The notes: generated from the sequence alone by a model not told the origin. Positions 5,274 to 13,945 are shown, counted from the stretch's first letter. The stretch: 17,176 nucleotides of DNA from Streptococcus mitis (GCF_009496285.1 NZ_WIJK01000032.1:1-17176), one strand, 5' to 3'. Translations and numbers: made by a program.

Positions 5274-6483
5274 CAGTAAGACAAAAAACGGAACTTATCG
5301 CTTAAAAGTCTATATCCCAATTGAAGCACGAATGCCACTTGGAATCGTCAATAGCAATTATTACGATAAGAGATTCAAAACGAGAAAGGAGGCAAGGCAA
5401 GCTGAGATAGACCTGCTTACCAAGTTAAATCAAATAGAAGATAATGAGTTTACAGGACTAGCAAAAGGAGATATTCTTTTCTCAGACTTCTATAACAATA
5501 TCTGGTGGGACTCTTATAAAGCAGGACAAACTACATCCACTTCTAAGCCACCAAGCAGGTCAACAGTTGCCAATACCAAAACATGTTTTGAAAAACATAT
5601 ACTACCACTTCTTGGAAACTATACGATACAGTTTCTAAATCAAAATAAGCAAGTTATCCTAAATCTAATGACATCTAAGGCTAATGAATATGCGAACTTC
5701 AAATCTTTACGTAGCTATGTGATTTCCATTTTTGATTGGGCAGAAGAACTTGAATATATCGAAGCTAATAAAGTTGCAAAAATATTAAGAAGAATAAAGG
5801 CAACTAAAAAGATTCAACTTGCAGAGTCAAAGAGAGAGGAAGATTTATATCTAACTCATGAACAACTCCAAGAATGGTTCTCAGCATTTCAAGAAGATTT
5901 AGAGAATGATAAAATAACCCTTAAAGATTATGTCCTATTTTATCTCACTTTTTTCTTAGGTGATAGAAAATCTGAAACTTATGCTCTTCAATGGAAACAT
6001 ATAGACTTTTCAAAATCACAGATTCAGCTAATTCAAGCTTTAGATAGATATGGACAAGTAAAATCAACTAAGGGAAATAAGAAAACTATTTTCTCTATTT
6101 CTAATGACTTACTTCAACTTCTTACCTCTTGGAAAGAGCAACAAAAATATGAACTAGCAAAGTTTGGCATCATCAGTAACCCAGAACAATTTGTTTTTAC
6201 ATATATCGACACAAGAGGAAACATCAACAAGCCTTTACATGCTGACTATCTAAACAATAAAATGAAAAGTATCAGAAAGCGACATAAAGAGCTGGCACAT
6301 GCTACACCTCATAAACTGCGACATACAGGAGCAACGCTTGCTAAACAAGCAGGAATGAGCTTAGAAGCTATTTCTGAGGCTCTAACACACAGTGACACAG
6401 GAACAACACAGATTTATGTAAATACTTCTAATGTAGTTCCTATGGCAGTTGGTGAATTTGCTTTAAAGTCTCTAAAACAATAA
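5266..6483 (+). CDS. int: Tyrosine recombinase (integrase) of the element
   Basis: A 405-residue phage-type integrase catalysing integration and excision at att sites. Catalytic residues visible: R234 (GDRKSE), H349 and R352 in HKLRHT, H375 (LTHSD) and nucleophile Y384 (TTQIYVNT). The N-terminus (about 1-60) has the arm-binding, Tn916-like domain (SKTKNGTYRLKVYIP ... RFKTRKEARQAE), followed by a SAM-like core-binding domain (about 95-180). ATG 5266 is preferred: AAGGAGA is 5 nt upstream and the protein then begins MTISKTKNGTYRL, the expected N-terminus. An in-frame ATG at 5230 has no ribosome-binding site. The gene ends next to the rpsI 3' end, as expected for the attR side. Translation may be limited by the hairpin over its start. 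Confidence 0.93.
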   Translation: MTISKTKNGTYRLKVYIPIEARMPLGIVNSNYYDKRFKTRKEARQAEIDLLTKLNQIEDNEFTGLAKGDILFSDFYNNIWWDSYKAGQTTSTSKPPSRSTVANTKTCFEKHILPLLGNYTIQFLNQNKQVILNLMTSKANEYANFKSLRSYVISIFDWAEELEYIEANKVAKILRRIKATKKIQLAESKREEDLYLTHEQLQEWFSAFQEDLENDKITLKDYVLFYLTFFLGDRKSETYALQWKHIDFSKSQIQLIQALDRYGQVKSTKGNKKTIFSISNDLLQLLTSWKEQQKYELAKFGIISNPEQFVFTYIDTRGNINKPLHADYLNNKMKSIRKRHKELAHATPHKLRHTGATLAKQAGMSLEAISEALTHSDTGTTQIYVNTSNVVPMAVGEFALKSLKQ

Positions 6484-6555
6484 GGTGAAAATAAGGTAAA
6501 CTTTGAGGTGAACTTTTCAAAAAAACACGAAAAAAGCACCCATAAGGTAAACTTT
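6482..6555 (+). repeat. AAGGTRAACTTT direct repeats, probable integrase arm-type sites
   Basis: ATAAGGTAAACTTT occurs identically at 6491-6504 and 6542-6555. Related copies are AGGTGAACTTTT (6506-6517) and the shorter AAGGTGAAA (6482-6490). Clustered short repeats between int and the attachment site are typical of arm-binding sites recognised by the integrase N-terminal domain. Confidence 0.6.
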
Positions 6556-6565
6556 TGAGTGCTTT
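6526..6565 (-). terminator. Terminator of the rplM-rpsI transcript, within element DNA
   Basis: On the minus strand AAAGCACTC (6565-6557) pairs with GGGTGCTTT (6541-6533), followed by a T6 tract (6535-6530). The loop includes one AAGGTAAACTTT repeat. It lies 25 bp after the rpsI stop codon. Confidence 0.7.
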
Positions 6566-6589
6566 GAAACGTTGATATAATCGTATTGA

Positions 6590-6982
6590 TTAACGTTTTG
6601 AGAATTGTGATGCTTTACGAGCTTTCTTAAGACCTGGTTTCTTACGTTCAACTTTACGTGAGTCACGTGTAAGAAGTCCTGCGCGTTTCAATGAATCGCG
6701 GAAGTCTGGGTCTACTTGAAGAAGGGCACGAGCGATACCGTGACGGATAGCTCCTGCTTGACCAGCGTATCCACCACCCACAACGTTAACGAAAACGTCG
6801 TATGAACCTACAGTTGAAGTAACTGCGAATGGTTGGTTGATGACAAGACGAAGGTCAGCGTGTGGGATGTACTCTTCAACATCTTTTTTGTTAACAGTGA
6901 TTTTACCAGTTCCTGGAACAAGGCGAACGCGTGCAACAGCGTTTTTACGACGTCCAGTACCTGCATATTGTGCTTGTGACAT
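6590..6982 (-). CDS. rpsI: 30S ribosomal protein S9
   Basis: A full-length 130-residue S9 (uS9), beginning [21 protein letters not shown] and ending [12 protein letters not shown]. The invariant C-terminal SKR tail, which reaches the P-site tRNA in the 30S subunit, is intact although the mobile element adjoins this end. It is the second gene of the rplM-rpsI operon, 18 bp after rplM, with a purine-rich AAGGAAAGGAA site. Its 3' end is the presumed attachment site, so the integrase target is an essential, highly conserved coding sequence that is restored on insertion. Confidence 0.98.
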   Translation of the reverse strand: MSQAQYAGTGRRKNAVARVRLVPGTGKITVNKKDVEEYIPHADLRLVINQPFAVTSTVGSYDVFVNVVGGGYAGQAGAIRHGIARALLQVDPDFRDSLKRAGLLTRDSRKVERKKPGLKKARKASQFSKR

Positions 6983-7000
6983 ACTTTATTGTTCCTTTCC

Positions 7001-7447
7001 TTAGATAAGTCCTGAAATATCAAGAACTTCTGGTTGTTGTGCAGCGTGAGTGTGCTCAGCTCCAACGAATACTTTCAATTTCATACCTTGAGCGCGACCA
7101 AGAGTATTGTGTGGAAGCATACCTTTAACTGATTTCTCGATCAAACGAACTGCATTTTTAGAACGAAGTTCACCAGCAGAGATTGATTTCAATCCACCTG
7201 GGTGGTTTGAGTGAGTGTAGTAGATCTTATCAGATGCTTTTTTACCAGTCAATTTAACTTTTTCAGCATTGATAACGATTACGAAGTCACCTGTATCAGT
7301 GTGTGGTGTGAATGTTGGTTTGTTTTTTCCGCGAAGTACGCTAGCAACAACTGCTGAAAGGCGTCCAAGAGGTACATCAGTTGCGTCAACAACGTACCAT
7401 TTGCGTTCTACTTGGCCTGGTTTAGCCATGAATGTAGTTTTGTTCAT
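7001..7447 (-). CDS. rplM: 50S ribosomal protein L13
   Basis: A full-length 148-residue L13 (uL13), an early assembly protein of the 50S subunit. Recognisable stretches are [21 protein letters not shown] near the N-terminus, [28 protein letters not shown] and the conserved [12 protein letters not shown] motif. It is the first gene of the operon with rpsI. Expression is probably autoregulated through the leader upstream. The ribosome-binding site AGGAG lies 6 nt before the ATG. Confidence 0.98.
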   Translation of the reverse strand: MNKTTFMAKPGQVERKWYVVDATDVPLGRLSAVVASVLRGKNKPTFTPHTDTGDFVIVINAEKVKLTGKKASDKIYYTHSNHPGGLKSISAGELRSKNAVRLIEKSVKGMLPHNTLGRAQGMKLKVFVGAEHTHAAQQPEVLDISGLI

Positions 7448-7550
7448 GATTTCTCCTATATGAATATCGTTTTTGTTTACAGGGCGGATGTTCCGGTCCG
7501 CGGGGTATTTGAAAGGTTCCGGGGCCTTACAAATGGGGTAAACAATACCG
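7448..7550 (-). ncRNA. L13-type ribosomal protein leader
   Basis: The 5' UTR folds with a perfect 8-bp closing helix, TTGTTTAC/GTAAACAA (plus-strand 7473-7480 with 7538-7545), enclosing a GCGGA/TCCGC hairpin (7484-7488 with 7497-7501) and GC-rich CCGG segments. Position and shape match the Firmicute L13 leader (Rfam L13_leader family), where L13 is thought to bind and repress its own operon. I infer the family from context and structure; a covariance search was not possible. Confidence 0.7.
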
Positions 7551-7556
7551 TCTACT

Positions 7557-7586
7557 ATTGTATCAAAATTCTCAGATAAAAGTCAA
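7557..7586 (-). promoter_or_regulatory. Promoter of rplM-rpsI
   Basis: On the minus strand TTGACT (7581-7586), an 18-bp spacer and TACAAT (7557-7562) form a near-consensus sigma-A promoter. The transcript would begin around 7550, just before the leader. Confidence 0.8.
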
Positions 7587-7606
7587 GAGATTGGGAAAAT
7601 ATTTTT

Positions 7607-8314
7607 TTATTTCTGCCAGATTCTCAACCTTTTTTCTGCCTGTTCCTGAAGGATTGTCTGAAAAATTTTAGAGAATAAGTAAATAGCGCAAGTCAAGAAT
7701 AGCGTTACCACTAGATAATTGATCAAACGACCGTGGTCTCCAACTAATGGTGGTCTTGTCAAAAATCCATAATCTCCACCTGTTACTAAATTGACCATGA
7801 AAATCAAGGCATTGAGCGAAGACGTTATAACTAGGATTCGTTTGAAATCTAGTAAACTAGCGTCGTAGTCCTTCAGGAGATAAATCAAGGAATTTCCAAA
7901 GAGAGCTAAGTGTCCGAAAATAAAGGACAGGATGGCAATGTGGGGGAAGGGATAGGGATCTGGCACTGGATAAATAAAAGCTGCCAAAGTTCCAAAGGTT
8001 CCCAATACAGCAAAATACTGTTTGACTCTAGAGACACCCGGGGTCAAAAGCACTACAAACATAGCCAAACGGCAATGATAAAGGGGTAGACTTTCAGTTA
8101 GAGGCATCTGATTTACTAAATACCATCCGTAGAGCAGGATTAGCTGTACCGCCTGTAAAATCTGGAAAAATCGCTGACAGGCCTTTTTCTCACCATAACG
8201 ATAGGCAAGAAACACAGTCAATGCTAATAAGGTAAATAGACTTCCATACCAAAGAAGGTCAAACTGGGGTGGCTCCGTCGGCTGCGTACTAAATAAAGCT
8301 TCCCAAAAATTCAT
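7607..8314 (-). CDS. YwaF/TIGR02206-family integral membrane protein
   Basis: A 235-residue polytopic membrane protein with about six to seven hydrophobic segments (around residues 22-40, 51-68, 81-95, 101-120, 125-146, 160-178 and 195-215). The LYHCRL motif (about 78-83), the central PYPFPH and the GDYGFLTRPP segment before the last helix match the TIGR02206/YwaF family as I remember it. The biochemical function of this family is unknown. It is a stand-alone gene between murF and rplM, separated from murF by 146 bp. The ATG at 8314 is preceded by GAGGAAA about 6 nt upstream. Confidence 0.8.
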   Translation of the reverse strand: MNFWEALFSTQPTEPPQFDLLWYGSLFTLLALTVFLAYRYGEKKACQRFFQILQAVQLILLYGWYLVNQMPLTESLPLYHCRLAMFVVLLTPGVSRVKQYFAVLGTFGTLAAFIYPVPDPYPFPHIAILSFIFGHLALFGNSLIYLLKDYDASLLDFKRILVITSSLNALIFMVNLVTGGDYGFLTRPPLVGDHGRLINYLVVTLFLTCAIYLFSKIFQTILQEQAEKRLRIWQK

Positions 8315-8460
8315 GTAACTTTCCTCATTTTCATATAAGCCAATCTCTTACTGATTTTTATAGAGCCTAGCTTACATTTATTTCTTATATTTTTGTGTTC
8401 CAAAGAAGCTAATCCTTCAAGACAAATTTACTCTTGAAAAATTTTTCTTATCGAAGAACA

Positions 8461-9831
8461 TTAGTCTTCTTCTTGCAAATTTTCTACTAACTTGGCTAGA
8501 TTCATAGAGTTAGAACCTTTAAGCAAGATTTGGTCATGTGCTCCAAGACTTTCCTTGACCTGCTTGACCATGGCTTCAAATTGGTCTTCCTCAGCTGTTT
8601 TCTTAAAGTAGTAAACATGGCCGATTGGGAACATCTGACTGGCTAGTTGAGCCAAATCAGCAATGTCTTCACCGTAGAAAATAACAGTATCAAGAGCATC
8701 TGGTGTAATGCTCAAAATCATTTGATTATGGAGTTGAACAGATTGTTCTCCAAGTTCCTTCATATCCGCCAGAACTGCGATTTTCTTACCACCTTCATTG
8801 GCCGGGATGGCTGAAAAAGTCTCTAAAATCAACTTCATAGCAGTCGGGTTGGCATTGTAGACATCTGACAAGATATCTGCTCCATTGGCAGCTTTTTTCC
8901 ACTCGGTACGATTGCGTGTCAACTCTAGATTTTGGAAGGCTTGACCAATCTGCTCCTCAGTCACTCCTTCTTGCAAAGCAACATAAGATGCAATCATGGC
9001 ATTGGTCGCATTGTACTTACCAGTCACTGGCAAGTCGAGAGCCTGCTCCAAGAAATTAGCCTTGAAAGTCAAGCTATCCTTACGCTCAGTTAATTCTGTA
9101 ATTTCGAGTTCTGCACCTGGGCCAAAGCGAACTACTTTTTGGTCAGCAGGTAGATAATCTTCTACAATTGGATCAGCCGGTGCCAAAAGCAAGGCACCCT
9201 TTTCCATCCCATCAGCGATTTGCAATTTCCCTTTGGCAATTTCAGAACGGTCCTTGAAGAAGGCCAAATGAGCTTCTCCTACCAAGGTCACAATAGCTGT
9301 CTTTGGATGAGCTAGTTCAGATAAAAGATGGATGTCTCCTAGGTGATCCTGTCCCATTTCCAAGACTAACTTCTCAGTAGCATCTGGCATATGAAGAACT
9401 GTATAAGGTAAGCCAATCTCATTATTGTAGTTCCCTTGTGTTTTGTAGGTTTTGTAGCTTGTTGAAAGCAAATGGGCCAACATATCCTTGGTAGTAGTCT
9501 TCCCATTTGAACCTGTAACAGCAAAGACATCGACACCAGTCTTTTGAAGGTAATAGGCCGCAAGAGCTTGAAAGGCAGTCAAGACATCTTCTACCAAAAG
9601 ATAAGGATGGTTTGCTACTTCCTTTTCTGATAAGGTTAGAGCAGCGCCGTTTTCAAAAGCCGTCTCGATAAAGTCATGACCATCACGCGCTCCCTTGAGA
9701 GGAATAAACAAATCCCCCTCAGCAATCAAGCGACTATCAAATTCTGCCTTAACTAGCGGACTATCCGGATAGACTGATACGTCATTTTTTGCACCAACAA
9801 GACGCGCAACTTCGTGAATCGTAAGTTTCAT
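8461..9831 (-). CDS. murF: UDP-N-acetylmuramoyl-tripeptide-D-alanyl-D-alanine ligase
   Basis: MurF attaches the D-Ala-D-Ala dipeptide to the UDP-MurNAc tripeptide in the cytoplasm, the last step of the soluble peptidoglycan precursor. The 456-residue product shows the Mur ligase ATP loop TGSNGKTT (106-113), the central-domain segment TQGNYNNEIGLP and VLEMG, the third-domain start TRNRTEW, and DVYNANPTAMK, typical of MurF. The start at 9831 is preferred over the in-frame upstream ATG at 9855: AAAGGAG is 5-6 nt before it and the protein then begins MKLTIHEVA, as in pneumococcal MurF from memory. It lies 53 bp after ddl, with a hairpin between, and both are probably in one transcript. Confidence 0.96.
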   Translation of the reverse strand: MKLTIHEVARLVGAKNDVSVYPDSPLVKAEFDSRLIAEGDLFIPLKGARDGHDFIETAFENGAALTLSEKEVANHPYLLVEDVLTAFQALAAYYLQKTGVDVFAVTGSNGKTTTKDMLAHLLSTSYKTYKTQGNYNNEIGLPYTVLHMPDATEKLVLEMGQDHLGDIHLLSELAHPKTAIVTLVGEAHLAFFKDRSEIAKGKLQIADGMEKGALLLAPADPIVEDYLPADQKVVRFGPGAELEITELTERKDSLTFKANFLEQALDLPVTGKYNATNAMIASYVALQEGVTEEQIGQAFQNLELTRNRTEWKKAANGADILSDVYNANPTAMKLILETFSAIPANEGGKKIAVLADMKELGEQSVQLHNQMILSITPDALDTVIFYGEDIADLAQLASQMFPIGHVYYFKKTAEEDQFEAMVKQVKESLGAHDQILLKGSNSMNLAKLVENLQEED

Positions 9832-9847
9832 ATTTACTCCTTTAAAA

Positions 9848-9872
9848 AGGGGCAAGAAGTCTCTTCCCGCCC
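9848..9872 (-). terminator. Hairpin with U-tract between ddl and murF, possible attenuator
   Basis: On the minus strand GGGCGGGAAG (9872-9863) pairs with CTTCTTGCCC (9859-9850), two G-U pairs included, with a three-base loop, then CTTTTT (9849-9844). The murF Shine-Dalgarno follows directly. It has terminator form but sits inside what looks like an operon, so partial termination is plausible. Confidence 0.5.
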
Positions 9873-9884
9873 TTATGTCTGTCT

Positions 9885-10928
9885 TTACAATAGGTGCGCT
9901 TCACGCTTGTCAAAACTTTCCTTAGCAAAATCAACCAAACGCTCGATTAGTTCTGGATAGCTAATCCCCATATTGTCCCAGAGCAATGGATACATAGACC
10001 ACTGGGTAAATCCGGGCATGGTGTTGAGCTCATTTAGGAAAACTTCTCCCTTATCTGTATAGAAGAAGTCGCAACGCGACAATCCAAGTCCACCGATAGC
10101 ACGGAAGGCAGTTTCTGCATTTTTACGCATGACAGCTACCACGTCATCACTGATTTTGGCTGGGATGTCCATACTAATCTTGTTATCGATATACTTGGCA
10201 TCATAGTCATAAAAAGCTACATCTTTGACAACTTCACCAGGAAGCGTGCTCTTGACATCATAGTTTCCTAAAAGTCCAACTTCGATTTCACGCGCATTGA
10301 CTCCCTGTTCTACCAAGACACGGCTATCGTACTTGAAGGCAAGCTCTAAAGCTTGGCGAAGTTCCTCTTTATTTTCAGACTTAGAAATACCAACACTAGA
10401 GCCCATATTGGATGGTTTGGTAAAGACTGGGTAACTTAATTTTTCTTCTACTTCTGCAATCTTAGAAGCCAAATTATCCCCTTCAACAATAGCTACGTAA
10501 GGAACTTGGGCAATCCCAGCAGACTCTAAAACACGCTTGGTTGTAATCTTATCCATAGCAAGGCTTGAAGATAGGATGTTACAGCCAACATAAGGCATTT
10601 TCAGAACTTCTAAGAAACCTTGAACAGAACCATCTTCTCCCATAGGTCCATGAAGAACTGGAAAGACCACTGCGCCTTCTTCATAGATAGCACTTGGAGC
10701 AATTTTCTTGTCCCAATCGATCGTTTCATTGGTCATGAGACGTTCATCCTGCCCAGGAGTTTGGCTAAATTCTTGGGTTTTGATGAAATCACCAGACTGG
10801 CTGATAAAGAAGGTTTTTACTATGAAGCGATCATAGTTAACCGCACGCATGACACTCTCAGCTGACAAGACAGACACTTCACGCTCTGCACTGCGCCCAC
10901 CATATAATAGAATAATTGTTTGTTTCAT
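9885..10928 (-). CDS. ddl: D-alanine-D-alanine ligase
   Basis: Ddl joins two D-alanines with ATP, making the dipeptide used by the adjacent MurF. The 347-residue protein is full length and has the ATP-grasp layout: N-terminal [17 protein letters not shown] (7-23), [12 protein letters not shown] (89-100), the ATP-binding lid [15 protein letters not shown] (166-180), the omega-loop [10 protein letters not shown] (239-248) and the metal-binding end [12 protein letters not shown] (297-308). The Y-containing omega-loop is the D-Ala-D-Ala type, not the K-type of VanA-like D-Ala-D-Lac ligases, so intrinsic vancomycin resistance is not predicted. Its own promoter lies upstream. Confidence 0.97.
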   Translation of the reverse strand: MKQTIILLYGGRSAEREVSVLSAESVMRAVNYDRFIVKTFFISQSGDFIKTQEFSQTPGQDERLMTNETIDWDKKIAPSAIYEEGAVVFPVLHGPMGEDGSVQGFLEVLKMPYVGCNILSSSLAMDKITTKRVLESAGIAQVPYVAIVEGDNLASKIAEVEEKLSYPVFTKPSNMGSSVGISKSENKEELRQALELAFKYDSRVLVEQGVNAREIEVGLLGNYDVKSTLPGEVVKDVAFYDYDAKYIDNKISMDIPAKISDDVVAVMRKNAETAFRAIGGLGLSRCDFFYTDKGEVFLNELNTMPGFTQWSMYPLLWDNMGISYPELIERLVDFAKESFDKREAHLL

Positions 10929-10964
10929 ATGATTGTCCTATTTCTACTAGAATACTCGCCTTTT

Positions 10965-10993
10965 AGTATATCACATTTGTCTATTTTTTTAAA
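10965..10993 (-). promoter_or_regulatory. Extended -10 promoter of ddl-murF
   Basis: The minus strand carries TGA-TATACT (-10 at 10965-10970) with a weak -35 TTTAAA (10988-10993) at 17-bp spacing. It lies between the recR terminator and the ddl start, so ddl-murF can be transcribed independently of pbp2b-recR. Confidence 0.65.
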
Positions 10994-11010
10994 CTTGTAT
11001 AGCTAAAAAC

Positions 11011-11049
11011 AAGAAAAGAGCCTGAATCAAAATGGGATTCAGGCTCTTT
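11011..11049 (-). terminator. Terminator after recR
   Basis: A 14-bp perfect stem pairs 11015-11028 with 11036-11049 across a 7-nt loop. On the minus strand it is followed by TTTTCTTG. It ends the pbp2b-recR transcript before the ddl promoter. Confidence 0.85.
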
Positions 11050-11106
11050 GTACTTTTAAATGATTATCTGCTGCTAGTTCATTGCCTCTATCGTCAATCT
11101 TACAGA

Positions 11107-11703
11107 CTAGAGTTCTGTACGATTTTCAATGGCTCTTAGGAGTGTTACTTCGTCCGCATATTCGATGTCTGCTCCGACTGCTAGACCTCGCGCTAGGCGC
11201 GTAACCTTAATTCCAGCAGGTTTAAGAAGTCGAGAGATATACATAGAAGTCGCTTCACCATCAGCTGTCGCATTGGTTGCCACGATGACCTCCGAAACCT
11301 CGCTATCCATGAGACGAGTCATGAGACTTTTAAGATTGATATCGTCAGGGCTAATCCCATTCATTGGTGAAATGAGGCCGTGCAAGACATGGTATAGTCC
11401 ATGGTATTCTTGGATATTTTCCATAGCCGCTACATCTCGGCTATCCTCTAATACTAGGATAGTTGTCTGGTCACGACTAGGATCCGTACAGATAGAACAT
11501 GGATCATCATCCGTTAAACGTCCGCAAATCGAACAATAGGTCAATTCTCGCTTAGCTGCAAGGAGATTTTTGGCAAATTCATTGACGTCATCATCAGGCA
11601 TCCCAATGGTATAAAAGGCCAGTCGGGTTGCTGTCTTAATCCCGATACCTGGAAGTTTAGAATAACTGTCAATCAGCTTAGCTATAGGTGTTGGGTAAAG
11701 CAT
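11107..11703 (-). CDS. recR: Recombination mediator protein RecR
   Basis: RecR works with RecO (and RecF) to load RecA on single-stranded DNA at gaps. The 198-residue product is full length: helix-hairpin-helix with [14 protein letters not shown] (17-30), a C4 zinc finger (C57, C60, C69, C72), a Toprim domain starting [12 protein letters not shown] (80-91) and the C-terminal [20 protein letters not shown], where the Walker B-like part of RecR lies. It starts 10 bp after the pbp2b stop with an AAAGGAAG ribosome-binding site, so both are on one transcript. The pbp2b-recR pairing is conserved in streptococci as I recall. Confidence 0.97.
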   Translation of the reverse strand: MLYPTPIAKLIDSYSKLPGIGIKTATRLAFYTIGMPDDDVNEFAKNLLAAKRELTYCSICGRLTDDDPCSICTDPSRDQTTILVLEDSRDVAAMENIQEYHGLYHVLHGLISPMNGISPDDINLKSLMTRLMDSEVSEVIVATNATADGEATSMYISRLLKPAGIKVTRLARGLAVGADIEYADEVTLLRAIENRTEL

Positions 11704-11713
11704 GGCTTCCTTT

Positions 11714-13756
11714 CTAGTTCATTGGATGGTGTTGGTTGTAGAGATTGATAATGTCGCGAGCAATCGAAGGTCCGACACCATTAGTTAGATTCGTATTATG
11801 CGGGAAAACAACTGCGACTGCAATCTGCGGATTATCGGTTGGCGCATAGGCTACGGCGTTGGTATTGTCGGATTTTTGGCCACCATTGACGTAACTTTCG
11901 GCTGTACCGGTTTTTCCGCTGATGGAGACTGCTGCCCCATTTGAAAAGGCACGACCTGTCGTAAGAGCACTTGTCCCGTGCGATACTTGGTAAAAGCCTT
12001 GTTGCAAGATAGACATGTCAGACTCAGAAATATTGATTTTATTCATTTCCGTGCTGTCATTTTGCTTAATGAGTTCTCCTAGACCACCTTGTTCGTTGTT
12101 GTCGTAGACTCCTTCCACGATATGAGGAGCTAAGCGGACACCATTATTGGCAATCGTTGCCACATACTGAGCTAACTGCATCGGTGTGTAGTTGTCGAAC
12201 TGTCCAAAGGCATTATTTAGATAGTTGGCCAAATCGTAGTCTTTAGGAATAAAACCTGTTGACTCATCTGGTAAATCGATCCCTGTTGACACGCCCAAAC
12301 CATATTCACCAAAGGTTGAGCGAAGTTTTCCCATGGCAGATTCAAGATTGTTGGTTCCTACTGTCATATTAGGCTGATAAGTTTGCCCCATAATTCCAAG
12401 AGCTGTCTGGACCATGTAAGTATTGGATGAATATTCCAAGGCCTCAACAGCTGTGATCGGGAAGGAACCGTAAGAAAGGGTATACCAAGAATTAATTGGT
12501 GCAGAACCTTGAAAGACAATTGGTTGGTCTGTTAGGGTTTGATTACCTGATAACACACCATTTTCCCAACCTGAACTGATGGTTGCTGCCTTAACGACAG
12601 AACCTGGAACAAAGACATTGGTGACAGTTCCGAGTGAGTCTGGATTCAATTCACCAGATTCAAGATTGTGCTTGATTCCTGACATCGCTAGAACAGCTCC
12701 TGTCTTAGGATTGAGGGCAACCGCATAGACACCTTCTGAATATTGGGCACCTCCGTTAGCAAGCTCAGAATTAAAATAGCTTTTCAAGAGGCTATCCACA
12801 CTATCTTGGAAGGCCAAATCAATGGTCAGTTTAATGTTTTTACCCTTGCTACCTTCCTCAATGTTTTCTACGCTCTCCATATCACCATGTTTGTCGAGAT
12901 GGATTTCTTTAACAGTACGTTTCCCTTGTAGGACTTCCTCATATTGTTTCTCAAGGTAAGAAGTTCCAACACGGTCATTGAGGGAATAACCTTTTTTAAG
13001 ATAGGCATCTACTTCCTCAGCTGGAAGGCCTGATTTTTCACTTGAAACACTTCCTACGATAGAGGCCAGAGAGGTTTCAAGAACCTTGCGATCCCACGAA
13101 GTCGAGATGCTAATCCCAGGTAACTCTTTAGATGCAGAGGCAATTTGAGCGACTTGAGTATCACTTAAAGGATCTGTTTGGATATTGCCTGTTGCAAAAT
13201 TTCCAACTGCATTGAGCTGACTAAAGAGATAAATAGCCTTCTTTTCATCCTCTGTATAATTAGTTTGGCTAGAGCTAACACTCTTAACAGCATTGTTATA
13301 AAGATCCGATTCAGAAAGTTGATTACCATCAGAATCAAAACGCTTATCTTTGGGTAGGGCCTCTACCGTTTTTTTATAAACTGCTGGATCAGCTAGATAA
13401 TAGTCAGCAATTTGACGTTCTGTCAAATCTGGAGAGGATACCGTCACATAAGTTAATAGTTTAGCAGAAATATCCTTTAAATCAGTCGCTGTCATCTTAT
13501 TGCTTCGTGTGAAAGCAACTACTTGTTTAACCGTATTTTCTACCAAAGGTTTTCCAGCTGCATCATAGATTTCTCCACGAGCAGACCCCGTTGTTACTCT
13601 AGTTTGGCTAGCAGATGCTAACTTGGCTTCATAGAAATCCTTATTTACAAATTGCATATAGAGCAAGCGACCAATGATGGTCATGAAGAGCAAAATAACG
13701 ATTGCAAACAATAAATTAAGCCGAGTCGGTATCGAATGGCTATTAAATTTTCTCAT
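11714..13756 (-). CDS. pbp2b: Penicillin-binding protein 2b (class B transpeptidase)
   Basis: PBP2b is the essential class B transpeptidase of peripheral (elongation) peptidoglycan synthesis and a main beta-lactam target. With ATG 13756 the protein has 680 residues and its motifs land on the standard pneumococcal numbering: SVVK with S386, SSN 443-445, KTG 615-617. An in-frame ATG at 13771 would add MRLPC; neither start has a strong ribosome-binding site. Residues about 15-35 form the single membrane anchor ([20 protein letters not shown]), then the dimerisation domain and the transpeptidase domain. The position after SSN is Thr446 and position 619 is Ala, the residues usual in susceptible pneumococci; T446A, common in resistant mosaic alleles, is absent. 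It is the first gene of the pbp2b-recR transcript, divergent from nanR. Confidence 0.96.
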   Translation of the reverse strand: MRKFNSHSIPTRLNLLFAIVILLFMTIIGRLLYMQFVNKDFYEAKLASASQTRVTTGSARGEIYDAAGKPLVENTVKQVVAFTRSNKMTATDLKDISAKLLTYVTVSSPDLTERQIADYYLADPAVYKKTVEALPKDKRFDSDGNQLSESDLYNNAVKSVSSSQTNYTEDEKKAIYLFSQLNAVGNFATGNIQTDPLSDTQVAQIASASKELPGISISTSWDRKVLETSLASIVGSVSSEKSGLPAEEVDAYLKKGYSLNDRVGTSYLEKQYEEVLQGKRTVKEIHLDKHGDMESVENIEEGSKGKNIKLTIDLAFQDSVDSLLKSYFNSELANGGAQYSEGVYAVALNPKTGAVLAMSGIKHNLESGELNPDSLGTVTNVFVPGSVVKAATISSGWENGVLSGNQTLTDQPIVFQGSAPINSWYTLSYGSFPITAVEALEYSSNTYMVQTALGIMGQTYQPNMTVGTNNLESAMGKLRSTFGEYGLGVSTGIDLPDESTGFIPKDYDLANYLNNAFGQFDNYTPMQLAQYVATIANNGVRLAPHIVEGVYDNNEQGGLGELIKQNDSTEMNKINISESDMSILQQGFYQVSHGTSALTTGRAFSNGAAVSISGKTGTAESYVNGGQKSDNTNAVAYAPTDNPQIAVAVVFPHNTNLTNGVGPSIARDIINLYNQHHPMN

Positions 13757-13794
13757 ACAAGGCAGTCTCATTTCTAATCAAAATCTTACTCTTC

Positions 13795-13825
13795 ATTGTA
13801 CCATAATTTGATGAGAAAATTATGG
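13795..13825 (-). promoter_or_regulatory. pbp2b promoter overlapped by a 9-bp palindrome
   Basis: The minus strand has an extended -10, TGG-TACAAT (-10 at 13795-13800), with no good -35. A perfect inverted repeat, CCATAATTT (13801-13809) and AAATTATGG (13817-13825), 7-nt gap, occupies the spacer and -35 area. This is the position of an operator. Confidence 0.6.
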
Positions 13826-13871
13826 AAAAAGAAAAGACTTTTCCTTTTTATCCAAAAAACAAAGCAACTGT

Positions 13872-13879
13872 GGTATAAT
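13872..13879 (+). promoter_or_regulatory. Extended -10 promoter of the nanR-like gene
   Basis: TGG-TATAAT, with TATAAT at 13874-13879, is a perfect extended -10; no clear -35 is visible. The start codon is 66 bp downstream, leaving an AT-rich 5' UTR of about 60 nt. Confidence 0.7.
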
Positions 13880-13945
13880 TAAAATGAGCGCTATTTTATA
13901 GATTTCATTGATAAAAATTTTAACAAATAACTACAAGGGAGGCCC

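Larger units (their letters stand above)
1..6592. mobile_element. Integrated mobilizable element (IME-like) at the 3' end of rpsI
   Basis: The block carries an integrase, an excisionase, a Rep/relaxase with HUH and SF3 helicase domains, an FtsK/T4CP-like ATPase with a membrane partner, a structured non-coding region and a divergent cargo gene. The integrase gene ends about 110 bp from the rpsI stop codon, which points to site-specific insertion at the rpsI 3' end; this target is known for streptococcal integrative elements. No type IV secretion genes (VirB4, VirB6 or similar) are visible, so it cannot be self-conjugative on what is seen. It is either an IME relying on a helper or an integrated rolling-circle plasmid. 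rpsI keeps an intact C-terminus (SKR). I searched the first 160 bases for a direct copy of the rpsI end and found none, so the left boundary is unresolved and may lie outside the window. Confidence 0.8.

Noticed and set aside
6808..7065. 85-codon minus-strand frame overlapping rplM and rpsI
   Set aside because: It is a shadow of two certain ribosomal protein genes in another frame.
11129..11539. 136-codon plus-strand frame opposite recR
   Set aside because: It is antisense to a conserved gene, with no ribosome-binding site and a Ser/Arg-rich composition typical of a shadow frame.
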